The position numbers and the translations under genes were made by a program. The notes under the pieces are model-generated. The model was given only the letters and a program-made list of their open reading frames with translations, was not told where the DNA came from and ran no database searches. Positions 26,201 through 35,641 of a stretch of 64,000 nucleotides of DNA are shown here, one piece after another. Numbering within the stretch: position 1 is the stretch's first letter; each line of letters opens with the position of its first letter. This DNA comes from Apostichopus japonicus (Eukaryota; Echinodermata; Holothuroidea; Aspidochirotida; Stichopodidae): NCBI RefSeq assembly GCF_037975245.1, contig NC_092580.1, positions 10,455,001 through 10,519,000 of the forward strand, read 5' to 3'.

Positions 26201-29200
26201 CAAACGACTGTTCCAAAGTCTAATCAATACTAATAAACGAAGTTGCTCGTTTTCCGACGTTTCTCGTAACCACACATTGACCTTCTATTTCGTTTAAAAA
26301 AGAATTTCAACGTATCGTTGAAAATTCCACGAAGGAAATGACTGAAATAACCAATCGTTAAAATTCGTGGAATTTCGATAAAAATCGGGGAATTTCGATG
26401 ACAAAACGTGGAAATTCGGTTATTTTCCTTTTAACGAATTTTAACGGGAGTTAAGCGAAATCAGTACTGTAACTCTCTACAAGGCAATTGGAGATGACTG
26501 AAATCAAGCATCAAACTTCATTGTCAAATAGCTCTTACCCATCAACACAATTTTTAGGTAATACGATGACAATAAACACTGTACCCCAAGTGTAAAATTT
26601 TAACATCCCAGTCTCACATTGATAAATTATTGCTTTGTTTTTGGTTATTGTTTTGTTTTGTAATCTTACCTTCAGAGCCTACCAACTTCTCAAGGTAGTA
26701 GAGGAATATAGAACCTTTCTCGTACGGAACTCTTGAATATGCATCATCGGGGTCAACGTCCTCAAGGTTGGGTATCAGCTTGGTGTAGTTATGTTTAGCA
26801 CCGTAGCCTTGAACCTAATTAATGACAACAACAAAAAGATGAACTTGACACTGGAGATGAAGAAGGACAGAGGATGGGCGGTGTAGCCACGATCACCGAC
26901 CCCATAATCTTTTGAGTTTGGGGAAACATACAACAGAAGAAGTGTAGAGAGGAGATTGTGGTTTAGTCAAGTTCAACAATGCTGCACAGAACCTACTAAT
27001 AAGAAACACCAATTTGAAATTGTTGCGAGGATGGCTGTAGTCTGTGTGATTTAATTGGGCCAAAATAGTAGGCTTTTAAACTAAAGGATAAACAATGCAA
27101 GGTACAGAAGGGAGAAGGAGGGAGGGAGGGGGAGGGAGGGGTTGTAGTGCAGTCATCTTGACAAAGTAAAGTTATTGCAGTCATCTTGACAAAGTAAAGT
27201 TATTGAACACCAATGATGACTAATAGGCTTGAAAGAAGAGGGAAGATGTACAGGGATGGCTGCTGAAAACATCTAAGCACTTTGATTCCATTTCTTCCCT
27301 CTTTTTTTTTGTATTTCTTGTCAAGAAACAAGAAATTAATTAGTTCAATTGACAACTACTACTACTACGAGCAGGTACGTATCAGTCAGTCCTTTAAAAT
27401 GATACATAAAGAAGGTGGAGGTAATAAAAAATGGTGGTGGAAGGGGAGGGTGACCAGGGCAAAGCAAAAATATGATGTAATATACCTCATTATGAAGTTC
27501 CTTCCATCCACCTAATGAATAAACATGAAAGCAATATTAAGGCAACCTCAAGAACAGAACATTTTACATTTAAATTTTAAAGTCATGAACATGTTAAGGA
27601 TCAAGCAAAATAAAACTTGGCAGATTTTAAGATTTGTATTACATCTTCCTTGCAAGCCACTGAGTTAAGAACTATTTTGTTATGTATATGTAAAGGACTG
27701 AAACCTTTTCCCCAACTGATGATGGGAGGTGAGAAGATACAGGACTTTTCTGACACGGACTATCCCCCCCCCCCTCCAGCCCCCTTCCTGCACGCCACTG
27801 AGTTAAGAACCATTTTGTTATGTATATGCAAAGCAGGGATGTGCTCAGGAATATTTGAGTGCCGGGCAGATTTTTCGGTAGTGTGATCCACACCCTGGGA
27901 GAGGGATCTCATGGGTGGGGTCCCCCTCCCCACTGGACAAATTTTGCAAATGAAGTATGCTTAGGTGGTGCTATTTTTCCTTTTCTGTGCCATGTATTCT
28001 CCCAGATTTTGGTTATGGTAAAATTTGTTACATTATCATCAAAAAAGTGCCGGCCGGAAATGTTTAAAATACTGTTTGTGCTGGGCGGCATTCAGAACTG
28101 CTGGACACAGCCGCCCGGTGCCGCCCAGTGTGAGGACATCTCTAGCAAAGATACAGCATTGTAAGGAAATGGAACTACAAGTTAACACACCTTATATCAC
28201 AACATGTGAATGTCAAACACAAACACTTGTTCTTTCATATTCTGCATTGTAGAGTATAGACCATTCAATCCATTAGACACTTAGGTACATATGCAGCTAT
28301 GGGACACTTTACGACTTTCATTTCTGAGCGCAAAGTGACAGAACGTATACCAATCTAAATTGGAGATGTGAAAGCAGTAATACAAGTCCAACATGCAAAC
28401 ACACAATTGGTTCATGCTCCTTTGAGGAGGCTGGGTGGTGGAGAGGCGGGGAGGGGGTGGTGAGGGAAAGGGGTGCGTCACAGAGAATTGCAGCAGGGCC
28501 AGCCACTCTTATCTACTCAACAGACTTACCAATGAAATGAAAATCCCTATGCTTCTTGGACTGGAGTCGCCCGATTATCTTTCTCTCCGCGAAAACGGTG
28601 AAGCCTTCGTTGAGCCAGAAATGTTCCCAGCTGCAGTTGGTCACCAGGTTGCCGGTCCAACTGTGTGCGATCTCGTGGGCGACCACCTATTTCATATAGA
28701 AAGAGAGATAAATATTAATGTTATTGATTTCCTTTAACTCCACATTCCAACCCTCCAGGAAACTCTGGTTATGACCCCATATAATATTACGACACAGTCT
28801 ATCTGGATCACCCACAAGCAGGGACCGGCCATATTCTGACTTTTTTAGTTTAATTTCCTTCTGTTTCATACTAGTATAAACAACACACAACAGAGATGAC
28901 AAACTATAGGGCGCAATTTCCGTATACCGGGTATTACTCAAAAAAATAAGATTGCAATTGATAAATTAAAGACACCTTCCTAGATTATTCCACCAAAGTA
29001 AATGTTAGTGAATAAATAGAAAGTTATTGAATACAATTCTCAATATTTTGCCACCAAAATCTTTTTAATATTGCTCACTACGTTTTTTACACACAAAACT
29101 TGAAAAAAAAATTACCTTTTAAGTCCAGTATTTGAAATAAAATTACATAAAATCAAAAAATAAATTGTTATGTGATGATCATTGAGAACTTTTTCTAAAA

Positions 29201-32200
29201 CTTCTTCAATTGTTGACCACTATACATTAATTTCTCCAAATGAATGTATTGAAAGACTTAAGAACACAAAAACACAAAATCTTTAGTCTACAGATGATAT
29301 CGTAGGGCTCCTAGTGACGCCAATTTTTAATGAACAATTAATGAACAAACAAAAGACTTGAACAATGGTTGAGAACACTTACATTTGCCAAAGATCTGTT
29401 GCCAGCCTGCAAGAAAATAAAAGACCATCATTCAAGATATGTTAATGCTGCAGTTTTCAATACAAAACATTTACCACTCTTTTAACACACTCTTGTGTGG
29501 CTTTGCATAGTAAATGAAGTTCGGCAAATTTGCATTCTTACTATGGAAAGTTGACTCGAAGTGAGACTCTTTAAACGGAGGATTTTAACATCATTTGGAT
29601 TGACACACAAGGCTATGGGCCGTTACTGCCGTCTGGGAAATGCGTTTTTTGTTTTGTTTGACAGGTCCTTGTTGCAATACCACTTGGTTAATAAGGCTTT
29701 TATGTTTGGTTTGTAATCGAAGCTCTGACACTCTCCAACAAGTTTACTGTGAAATCTGTTCCAAAAATTTTTTTTTGTAGTTTTTATACTAAAATATTAA
29801 TCATAATTAATCATTTAATTTGAATTAGTTTCTTACCAGGCACGTTGGAGTAATGAAGGTTAAACATGGGTTCTCCATGCCCCCATAGGGGAAGGAAGGT
29901 GGCAATATGAGCAGGTCGTACTGTCCCCACTCGTATGGTCCCAGTATCTCTTCAGCTGCCTTGAGCATGTTCTCTGTCTACAGACATCGAAATGGGAGAG
30001 AAAAAACAAATGAATAAACTATCTTTTGCTTAGTTTTTAAACTTTTCACTTCCTTGCTTTCTTGGAATGAGTATCACGCATGACACTAAAGCACTTTGTC
30101 TCGTCACCAAACTTTGTATGATGCACCAACAAGTTAGATTATTATCAAAAGTGACCTCGGCGAATTACCTTTCATATTTTTGTTCTTTATAGACTATATG
30201 AAGCGAACCAGTGAAGTTAAGAGTACAACCCTATCTTGAAGACAGAGCTCAGAAAGATCCCAGCATGCACTGTTCTTCTGAATGGTAGCAGTAGTTCACA
30301 GTACACGTACTTCTGAAGCTGTATAATGTGGTTCACAGTATATGTACTCCCCCCAATATTTGTCTGATTGTCAGAACAGTGTTTTTGAAAATAAAGATTC
30401 TGCCTGCCCCCTGGAAAAGCTTTGAGTCCCCCTCCACCCCCCCCACCTCTAGTGGTCTAGCTAGGCCCCTGAGTGACACACAATCCTACTGTGTTTCTAT
30501 CTGAAGATCTGATCATAAAACATCAACATAAAATATACAACATACAAACCAGATACAATACAATAAAGTATTTATATGGCCTGTTGTTTGTAAAAGAACA
30601 CAATGTAGTACTCTGAGCTCAAAATCAATAAAGAAATAATATTTCCTAGACTCACTTCTGAAAATTCGTACTCTGCATCCTCGACATATTCCTTCTCAGA
30701 CCAGACCAGAGTCCTGGGACCAATCTTTCTGTGAAAACCATCAAGGAACAGTATTAAAGATTATGGCATTGCTGAATAGTGTCTATGAGATTTAAACTGT
30801 ACAGCAACTCAATCTTGTGCAACTGCATAACTATTAACTAGAGGTGTTGGAAGGTGTGCCACGTCCTCCCCTAACCCCCAACACCACTCCATGCTCAACC
30901 GTTCACAAGACACTGTTTTCATCTTAGAACGATTTCATTCTTGGCATTTTCATTATTACTTTGAAAATGACAAAACGTTTGTTTGTGAGTTTCTATGAGT
31001 GTTACAACTTACATTTCAAATTTAGTCTTATACATCATGCCCACATGGGCATACCATGTCCCTGCCCTCCCCTCACCATCTTTTCCTCCCTACTAGTACA
31101 TTGACAAGTGACTTGCACAAGTTGCAGCAGTTTTATCTTGAACAAGATAATTCAAAATGACAACATGAAGAGAGTACAATGGAAAGCTAGAGTCCTGCAA
31201 TCCCTGGTAAATACACAGAATATCCACAATTGATTCCCTCATGTCAGAATACAGGCACCAAAACTCTGAACAACACTTTCTTAAGGTGAAACAAAAACAA
31301 CAAGATGCATGTGACCGGCCTTTTTTGAAATAAATCTGTTTGTTTGAATAATATGGAGGGCCCCTGGCGGATTGTTTGGTAAGCGATATCGCTTGAGGTA
31401 AGCAATATAGCCTTCCTGAACACGAGCAATCGCTTGATGTGTTTGGAAGGTTTTCTGATAGACTGTTTACTTTAAAAACAACAACTTATATCCCAGGGAC
31501 ATCTACTAGGGTGTCTGCATATAAGTGTGTATGTGTGTGTGTGTGTGTGTCTATGTAGGCTTGGACACTTCCCACCAGGTTCAATCCTTTTTTCTTCTTG
31601 TCAAGTACTCCTTTTCACAAACAATTTGAGACAATGACAACTAATGGGAGAGTAACATTGTCTGCAAACAGCTCTTGATATTTAGATCATTATTAATTAA
31701 ACATGTCAACAATTTACAAAAGGTTCTGCCAAAAAAAAAGAAATAAACCAAATGCACATATTTTTGAAGGTTTTGCAGTGGATTAAAGTGAGAATGATTC
31801 AAAATGTTTTGGATACCTGCTCTCAAGTTTTCCAACAACTACAGCCAACAGATAACTGGGAATGGGAACTTTCTGTTTGAAGAGAAACGTCTTCTCTGAA
31901 GGGTCAGCGCTGGGCTCAACTCCACACCTCTCTGCACTCATCAACGCTATGAGATCTCTGGGAACTGTGACCTAAAGCGGACAGCGAAGAAAAAAAATGA
32001 TAGTTGGTGTCTGTCTGTGTGGAGATCGTTGGAATTTAAAAGATAATAATAGCACATGTATCCAATAAACACCTGGTAAATATGACAGAGGTAAAAAACA
32101 AGAAAATGCACCATAATGACTAGATAGAGTAGCATACATTGGGTGTCAATGTTGACTCATACATCATTGAGAACGTACTCGGTGAATATTTCCAAATCTG

Positions 32201-35200
32201 TTATCACACCCACAGAGGACTGAAACCTGAATTTACCCAGTGAAAAAGGAAACTGATATATTTGTATGAGGACTGACTACAATGAGGTATCACACACACC
32301 GACACAGAAATGAATTATCTTTATTCTCTCCTAATTCTTATCTTTAAGATGCCCACTTACAAAGGGAGATGTAAATGTGATAAAGGTGAAATCTTCCTAT
32401 GTGTCCATGCACTCCGAATTAAAGGTTTGACTGAAATGTGATTTTTCGATTTGTTAGACTTGATCCTTCCTACATGAAGAAATTGAGGTAAATTTCAAAA
32501 GGAGGCTCTGTGTATAGTACACAGAGAAGAACAACATATGAACAGTACCTGAGAGAGAAGAGACAGTACTACTTTTTCATTGTTAGATAAACTAAATAGC
32601 AACCGTGACTTGCGTTATAAAGATTCTCATCTTACAAATCTAGTCGTGAAGAAACATATCAGTGCCAATGTGGAAGTTTGCAGGGGTTTCACAATAACTG
32701 TTTTAAACTTCACAATTCTTTCCAACAGTCATTTCCCTCTTTCAGACCATTTTTGTACCTCCGTTAATCGATCTGGTTTAAGTACAAACCTTTGCGTCGT
32801 ATGTTGACTTTACTGACGGAGAGTCTTGGCATGGCATCAGGCTTCTTGCGTGGATGGCCTGGATGAAAGTCAAACAGAATACAACAAATATTAATTTGAT
32901 AAGTTTTGGTAACTTATGATGGAAAATTTGAAATTAAAATGATTTAAAACTGAATAAGCTCTCCCAATTATAAGTATCATTTTAAAAATATGCACCACTG
33001 CAACAGAAGGGTTGCTTCAATGAAAGCTGTCTAAAAAATATTCAGAAAGTTCGCTTTGATTTTTCATGATACCCAGCAGGTTGACGGAACACATGTGGGG
33101 AGGTGGACAGTTGGATAAGGGTGGGGGTGGGGAGGTGGTAGCTTCTGTCAAACCTAGTAGCTATTAGATCTATACATACAACATGCCAATTTGATACTTA
33201 CTTGGCACTGGCTGAAGAGATACGGATGCTTCTTCCCAGCCGTCTGAATAGGCTTCAGCCATTGGACTGCTGATGCTGTTGGAGATGTCTTGTAAGTGAT
33301 CTTTATACTGACTTTACTATCTCTACCAACAATGAAAGAAAAAGAAAGATAAATCAATACAAACATTTTCACAAAATGCAAAAGTCATCTTAAATATAAG
33401 AATCGACCAACTGGAATGGACCCCGAGCAAAAAGATTTACCTACTGTACAATACTTCTCAAAACTTCAAGAATTAGCAGTTTCACTACTACTACTTACAG
33501 TCAATGGCAAATTGTTGCTCTCTAACATGCCTACTGTAGCTGTGGCATGTTCCTGCAAATTTGATACAAACTCTCATTCTTGGAATATAGTGCAGTTTAA
33601 GTAACATGTCGCAGTACCACGTGGGTTGAAGTGGAAATAAATACCTGGACAGTAGTTTAAAAGATTGCTTTGGATCATGTAATAAGGTTTCCTGCAGTTG
33701 TTTGGATTTGAAATGCAACTTTACAACCTTTGATAGCAACTAGGCTTTCTCAAGATTTGGACTGTTAGAGAGAGTACCTTATCTATATAAGATAAAGGAA
33801 TGCCAACAAAAAATTATAATAATAATACAATAAGCTGTGGGTACATTCCTCCATAAATTTAGGACTGTATAATTTAAATTTTCCTTACTTCTTTTGCACT
33901 TCAGATGGAAGGATGATTTCCAGAGGTGTACCCAGACATTTGTGGGGCTCCTTCAGTTGAAATTTCAACTTCTCAGAGTTTGAAGTATTCTCAACGGCAT
34001 CGATTTGCAAATCACTTGTATCTAATACCTTCAAATTAAAAAAAAAAGAGGAAATTTTCAGTATGTACAACTGATTATTCTGTTTTAATAACTGGTTCAG
34101 AAATATATCTTGAAAGCAGCAAGGTTTGGTTACATATTACGTAGAAAAAACATATCAACCAAGCTTCAGACTGCCCTAATAGGATGAATGTTTTGCTTAA
34201 TAAATGGTGGGATAGGGTATACCTACAATATTAAACCCCACAATATTCCCACTATTCTAGTTGTGAAGAAGCTCATATTCAAACAGGTGATCCTGTATTG
34301 ACTAATATCCATACCTACGTACAGTAGCTCTACTGCAAGTTCTCAACCTTACAGACCTGTAGCCTACACTACTGTAGTAATGTATCAGTTTACTCACACT
34401 AAAGGCTAGTAATGATCACACACATCTTGTCAAAGTTTAATCACTTTCCACAATATATCAAACTTGTCTTTGTGGCTTAACTGCAGATTACACAGCAACC
34501 ACATAGTTCCCACATTGAGGCCAGCCTTCCAGTCACTGGATAGGCTATAGCCATGTATTTTGCAATTACTCCGTCTTTGTTTCAACATGTTAGTCATTTA
34601 TGTTTCTTTCCATACATCAGCAATAAGTTTAATATGGCTCTTACTGTCTTAAGTCTTTATGAATGAGAGTTTTTGTTAGACTAGGCCTAATCTAGTTAAT
34701 TGTTTGTGTGCCTACTGTACATGCGAGGCAAAGACAGTGTACAACTACAACTAGGCTAACTTTCCAGCCTCCTGGTCAAACTGTAAGTTGTTGGCATGAT
34801 AACTGTTAACAAGTATAGTAAAGGAATTGACGACCTTTGTATTGTAATAGACGAACCTTCAAATATTACTAGCAACGATACAGCAGGCCACCTAAACTTT
34901 TTGCAGCCTAGCAGAGTTACATATTTCATGAGTGTAAATCCAACTCAGGTACATGCTGATCAAATTGCTTTTTGTTTTTTAAGCTTTTAACACCCTCCCC
35001 CAGTTTTTGGGCATTTGGAAATCTTACTCCCTAAAAATAACCACTTACCTACCACTTCTCCCTGGGGCCAGACCTGTCTGAGCTTAGAGGCTCTGGGCAT
35101 AGCAAACAGCATCCAAAGTCAATGGATGTATACTTAGGCCTATACACTACAGTTATCTTATCGACGAATGTGTCAATTTAGGGGTATACAAGAACTTGAC

Positions 35201-35641
35201 ACGGCAGACATTTTGTCGTCAAAATCTGCTCAATTGCACGTTGCATTGGCACAGAACAATAAAATGTTTTGAGATCATTACATTTCTGAGGAACTACATA
35301 AATGAAAAACGCATACAATTGAGTGATTTGGAGCTTTCGACGACAGACATAATTAATCAAATCCATAACTAAGTACTATTATGGCTAGCTCATTGTCTGG
35401 TTAGCCTAGCCTAGCTTAGGCCTACATAGCCTACAGTAATGAGTAGCCTAACTCTACAGTAAGGTTGGTTAGGGTTGCTTACCAACTGTGAAACACCGTC
35501 GCGAAGAATTTTCAGGTCCAACACAATTTCTCCTGAGATGACTTTTGTATCAAATCTGATATTCCATTCTAGTGAAAAATTTTCTGTTACTACCTCTTCA
35601 GAAGAGGTGGAAAGTGAAGATTTATCATCTCTTCGGTCCAT
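14170..35641 (-). CDS. LTA4H: Leukotriene A4 hydrolase / aminopeptidase (18 exons, 617 aa)
   Basis: An M1-family zinc enzyme. In vertebrates it hydrolyses leukotriene A4 to leukotriene B4 and trims tripeptides in the cytosol. Eighteen GT-AG exons sum to 1854 bp, 617 codons plus stop, with every junction in phase; the human enzyme has 611 residues. Landmarks: FSQCQAIH (residues 136-143), GGMEN substrate motif (271-275), HEIAH zinc site (298-302) with third ligand E321 in [21 protein letters not shown] with D378, Y381 and Y386 (human D375, Y378, Y383), GRLKFTRP with R568 and K570 (human R563, K565), and the conserved C-terminal HPIT..MIAKDL. No signal peptide or membrane segment is seen. All residues needed for both activities are present. 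Introns are repeat-rich; intron 11 holds a 3.9-kb transposon. Aminopeptidase B is the nearest alternative, but the length and C-terminal domain fit LTA4H. Confidence 0.96.
14990..15440. repeat. Minisatellite in LTA4H intron 17 (AGCTNTCATGTTCTAGCTGT family)
   Basis: About 17 imperfect copies of a roughly 27-bp unit such as AAGCTATCATGTTCTAGCTG. A higher-order pattern is visible: the variant ending ATTAAAGC recurs near 15100, 15240 and 15350. The unit contains the palindrome CTAG within TTCTAGCTG. Confidence 0.75.
15617..15721 (-). CDS. LTA4H: LTA4H exon 17: arginine/lysine carboxylate site
   Basis: Residues 542-576 plus two bases. Acceptor GTTTTCCCTCAG, donor [21 protein letters not shown] and [11 protein letters not shown]568 and K570 correspond to the residues that bind substrate carboxylate in the human enzyme. 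Confidence 0.96.
16158..16240 (-). CDS. LTA4H: LTA4H exon 16
   Basis: Residues 515-541 plus two bases. Acceptor ACCCCTGGCAG, donor GTGAGT. PPL...[17 protein letters not shown] matches human MQEVYNFNAINNSEIRF. Confidence 0.94.
17042..17137 (-). CDS. LTA4H: LTA4H exon 15
   Basis: Residues 483-514, 32 codons in phase 0. Acceptor TTTTTAACCTCAG, donor GTAAGT. The C-terminal helical domain sequence diverges here but keeps the length and the Phe, Asp, Ile and Phe-Leu pattern. Confidence 0.92.
18308..18362 (-). CDS. LTA4H: LTA4H exon 14
   Basis: Residues 464-482, 55 bp. Acceptor TTCCTTTTCAG, donor [22 protein letters not shown] aligns with human YDMTLTNACIALSQRW. Confidence 0.93.
19293..19496. repeat. 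Local tandem duplication in LTA4H intron 13
   Basis: Two copies about 100 bp apart share TTGATATTAAACA, TTTGGTTATGTTCAAGGGG and GAGACAATGTGTTCACTATA. Divergence is a few percent plus small indels, so it is fairly recent. Confidence 0.8.
19843..19919 (-). CDS. LTA4H: LTA4H exon 13
   Basis: Residues 439-463 plus two bases. Acceptor TTTTCCTGTTTAAG, donor [23 protein letters not shown] matches human VDWNAWLYSPGLPPIKP. Confidence 0.95.
20830..21177. repeat. Candidate interspersed repeat (GACCCCAAATGACCTTTGA type)
   Basis: Contains two copies of a GACC(C)CAAATGA(C/T)CTTTGA word and ends with GACAATAGCTCAACTAGTTG followed by AGCTAAAA. A related GACATTGTAGCTCAACTA word sits at 20280. Similar ends are common in marine invertebrate dispersed repeats. 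Boundaries are not certain. Confidence 0.4.
21233..21336 (-). CDS. LTA4H: LTA4H exon 12
   Basis: Residues 404-438. Acceptor CACATTTTCAG, donor [23 protein letters not shown] and [12 protein letters not shown] match the helical linker to the C-terminal domain. The preceding 5.3-kb intron contains the large inverted-repeat element. Confidence 0.95.
21975..22212. repeat. Tandem duplication in LTA4H intron 11
   Basis: Two copies offset by 119 bp share AGAGGGCGATATATGGAA, TTTACAGTAGCT and GCTGGCTTACATCAAACCC, followed by CTTCTATCTGAT. A third partial start (TATTTCTATTATAGGAGG) follows. Confidence 0.8.
22553..26470. mobile_element. 3.9-kb DNA transposon with 28-bp perfect TIRs, 4-bp TSD, no recognised transposase
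   Basis: The first 28 bp (22553-22580, starting ACAGTACTGATTTCGCTT) are the exact reverse complement of the last 28 bp (26443-26470). The tetramer AACT flanks both sides (22549-22552 and 26471-26474). Inside each end is a long subterminal zone of short repeats around AAATTCGGTTA, AATTTCGTTGA and AAAATCGATAA in both orientations. The interior carries a 31-bp poly-A run (23202-23232) and a 138-bp tandem array. No open frame above 95 codons occurs, so it is non-autonomous or decayed. It is inserted in LTA4H intron 11. Superfamily not recognised. Confidence 0.85.
24541..24925. repeat. 138-bp tandem array nested in the 3.9-kb element
   Basis: CAGATCCGTCGGCAA recurs at 24581, 24719 and 24857 (exact 138-bp steps). 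Each unit has CACCAGATTGCATCTAAGG and a GGGGAGGGGG/CCCCCTCCCC foldback. The right edge CGCTACGCCCCTG looks like a hAT-type end. The core words are shared with the 8886 and 9574 miniature elements. Confidence 0.75.
26670..26814 (-). CDS. LTA4H: LTA4H exon 11: catalytic tyrosines
   Basis: Residues 356-403 plus one base. Acceptor TCATTAATTAG, donor [22 protein letters not shown] carries D378, Y381 and Y386. Confidence 0.97.
27149..27204. repeat. Perfect 28-bp tandem duplication in LTA4H intron 10
   Basis: GCAGTCATCTTGACAAAGTA and the following eight bases are repeated immediately with no mismatch, next to a GGGA-rich tract. Confidence 0.85.
27486..27511 (-). CDS. LTA4H: LTA4H exon 10: 26-bp microexon
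   Basis: Residues 347-355 (GGWKELHNE, human GGWGELQNS). Acceptor TTTATTCATTAG, donor GTATAT. The phase shift from 1 to 0 fits both neighbours. Confidence 0.92.
27656..27828. repeat. Pair of 35-bp direct repeats around a 103-bp C-rich spacer
   Basis: GCCACTGAGTTAAGAAC and following bases through GTTATGTATATG occur at 27656-27690 and 27794-27828 with one mismatch. The spacer has a run of C and no recognisable gene. It lies in LTA4H intron 9. Confidence 0.75.
27834..28142. mobile_element. Possible hAT-type miniature element in LTA4H intron 9
   Basis: The left end CAGGGATGTGCTCA and the complement of the right end (GAGATGTCCTCA) agree at 10 of 12 positions. The flanking octamers ATGCAAAG and TAGCAAAG agree at 6 of 8. 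Interior GC-rich words (GTGCCGGCCGG, CCGCCCGGTGCCGCCC) differ from the surrounding intron. The boundaries are tentative. Confidence 0.4.
28530..28686 (-). CDS. LTA4H: LTA4H exon 9: HEXXH zinc site
   Basis: Residues 295-346 plus one base. Acceptor TATATGAAATAG, donor [23 protein letters not shown] gives zinc ligands H298 and H302 and the general base E299; WLNEGFTVF gives the third ligand E321. Confidence 0.97.
29383..29406 (-). CDS. LTA4H: LTA4H exon 8: 24-bp microexon
   Basis: Residues 287-294 (AGNRSLAN, human AGDKSLSN). Acceptor TTTTCTTGCAG, donor GTAAGT. Exactly eight codons in phase 0 between the GMEN exon and the zinc exon. Confidence 0.93.
29837..29977 (-). CDS. LTA4H: LTA4H exon 7: GMEN substrate motif
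   Basis: Residues 240-286. Acceptor GATGTCTGTAG, donor [25 protein letters not shown] leads into GMENPCLTF, the exopeptidase motif that binds the substrate N-terminus through E274. Confidence 0.97.
30656..30728 (-). CDS. LTA4H: LTA4H exon 6
   Basis: Residues 215-239. Acceptor GTTTTCACAG, donor [26 protein letters not shown] matches human [20 protein letters not shown]. Confidence 0.96.
31524..31550. repeat. TG microsatellite in LTA4H intron 5
   Basis: A near-pure GTGTGT tract with one AT interruption. Confidence 0.85.
31817..31971 (-). CDS. LTA4H: LTA4H exon 5
   Basis: Residues 164-214 plus two bases. Acceptor GTCCGCTTTAG, donor GTATCC (unusual). [13 protein letters not shown] and [17 protein letters not shown] are close to the human sequence. 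Confidence 0.95.
32790..32858 (-). CDS. LTA4H: LTA4H exon 4
   Basis: Residues 141-163, 69 bp. Acceptor ACTTTCATCCAG, donor GTTTGT (a weaker, non-consensus GT donor). [17 protein letters not shown] matches the human AIHCRAILPCQDTPSVK. Confidence 0.95.
33202..33322 (-). CDS. LTA4H: LTA4H exon 3: Gln pair of the active site
   Basis: Residues 100-140. Acceptor TTGTTGGTAG, donor GTAAGT. Contains [27 protein letters not shown] and the active-site glutamine region. Confidence 0.96.
33889..34028 (-). CDS. LTA4H: LTA4H exon 2
   Basis: Residues 54-99 plus two bases. Acceptor TTAATTTGAAG, donor [15 protein letters not shown] matches the human VLDTKDLTI strand, and GTPLEIILP aligns with SPMEISLP. Confidence 0.95.
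35483..35641 (-). CDS. LTA4H: LTA4H exon 1: start codon, N-terminal domain
   Basis: Residues 1-53, ATG at 35641-35639, donor GTAAGC after [28 protein letters not shown] is the first strand pair of the M1 N-terminal beta domain. The 14-18 residues before it are Ser- and acid-rich and not conserved. Confidence 0.93.
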
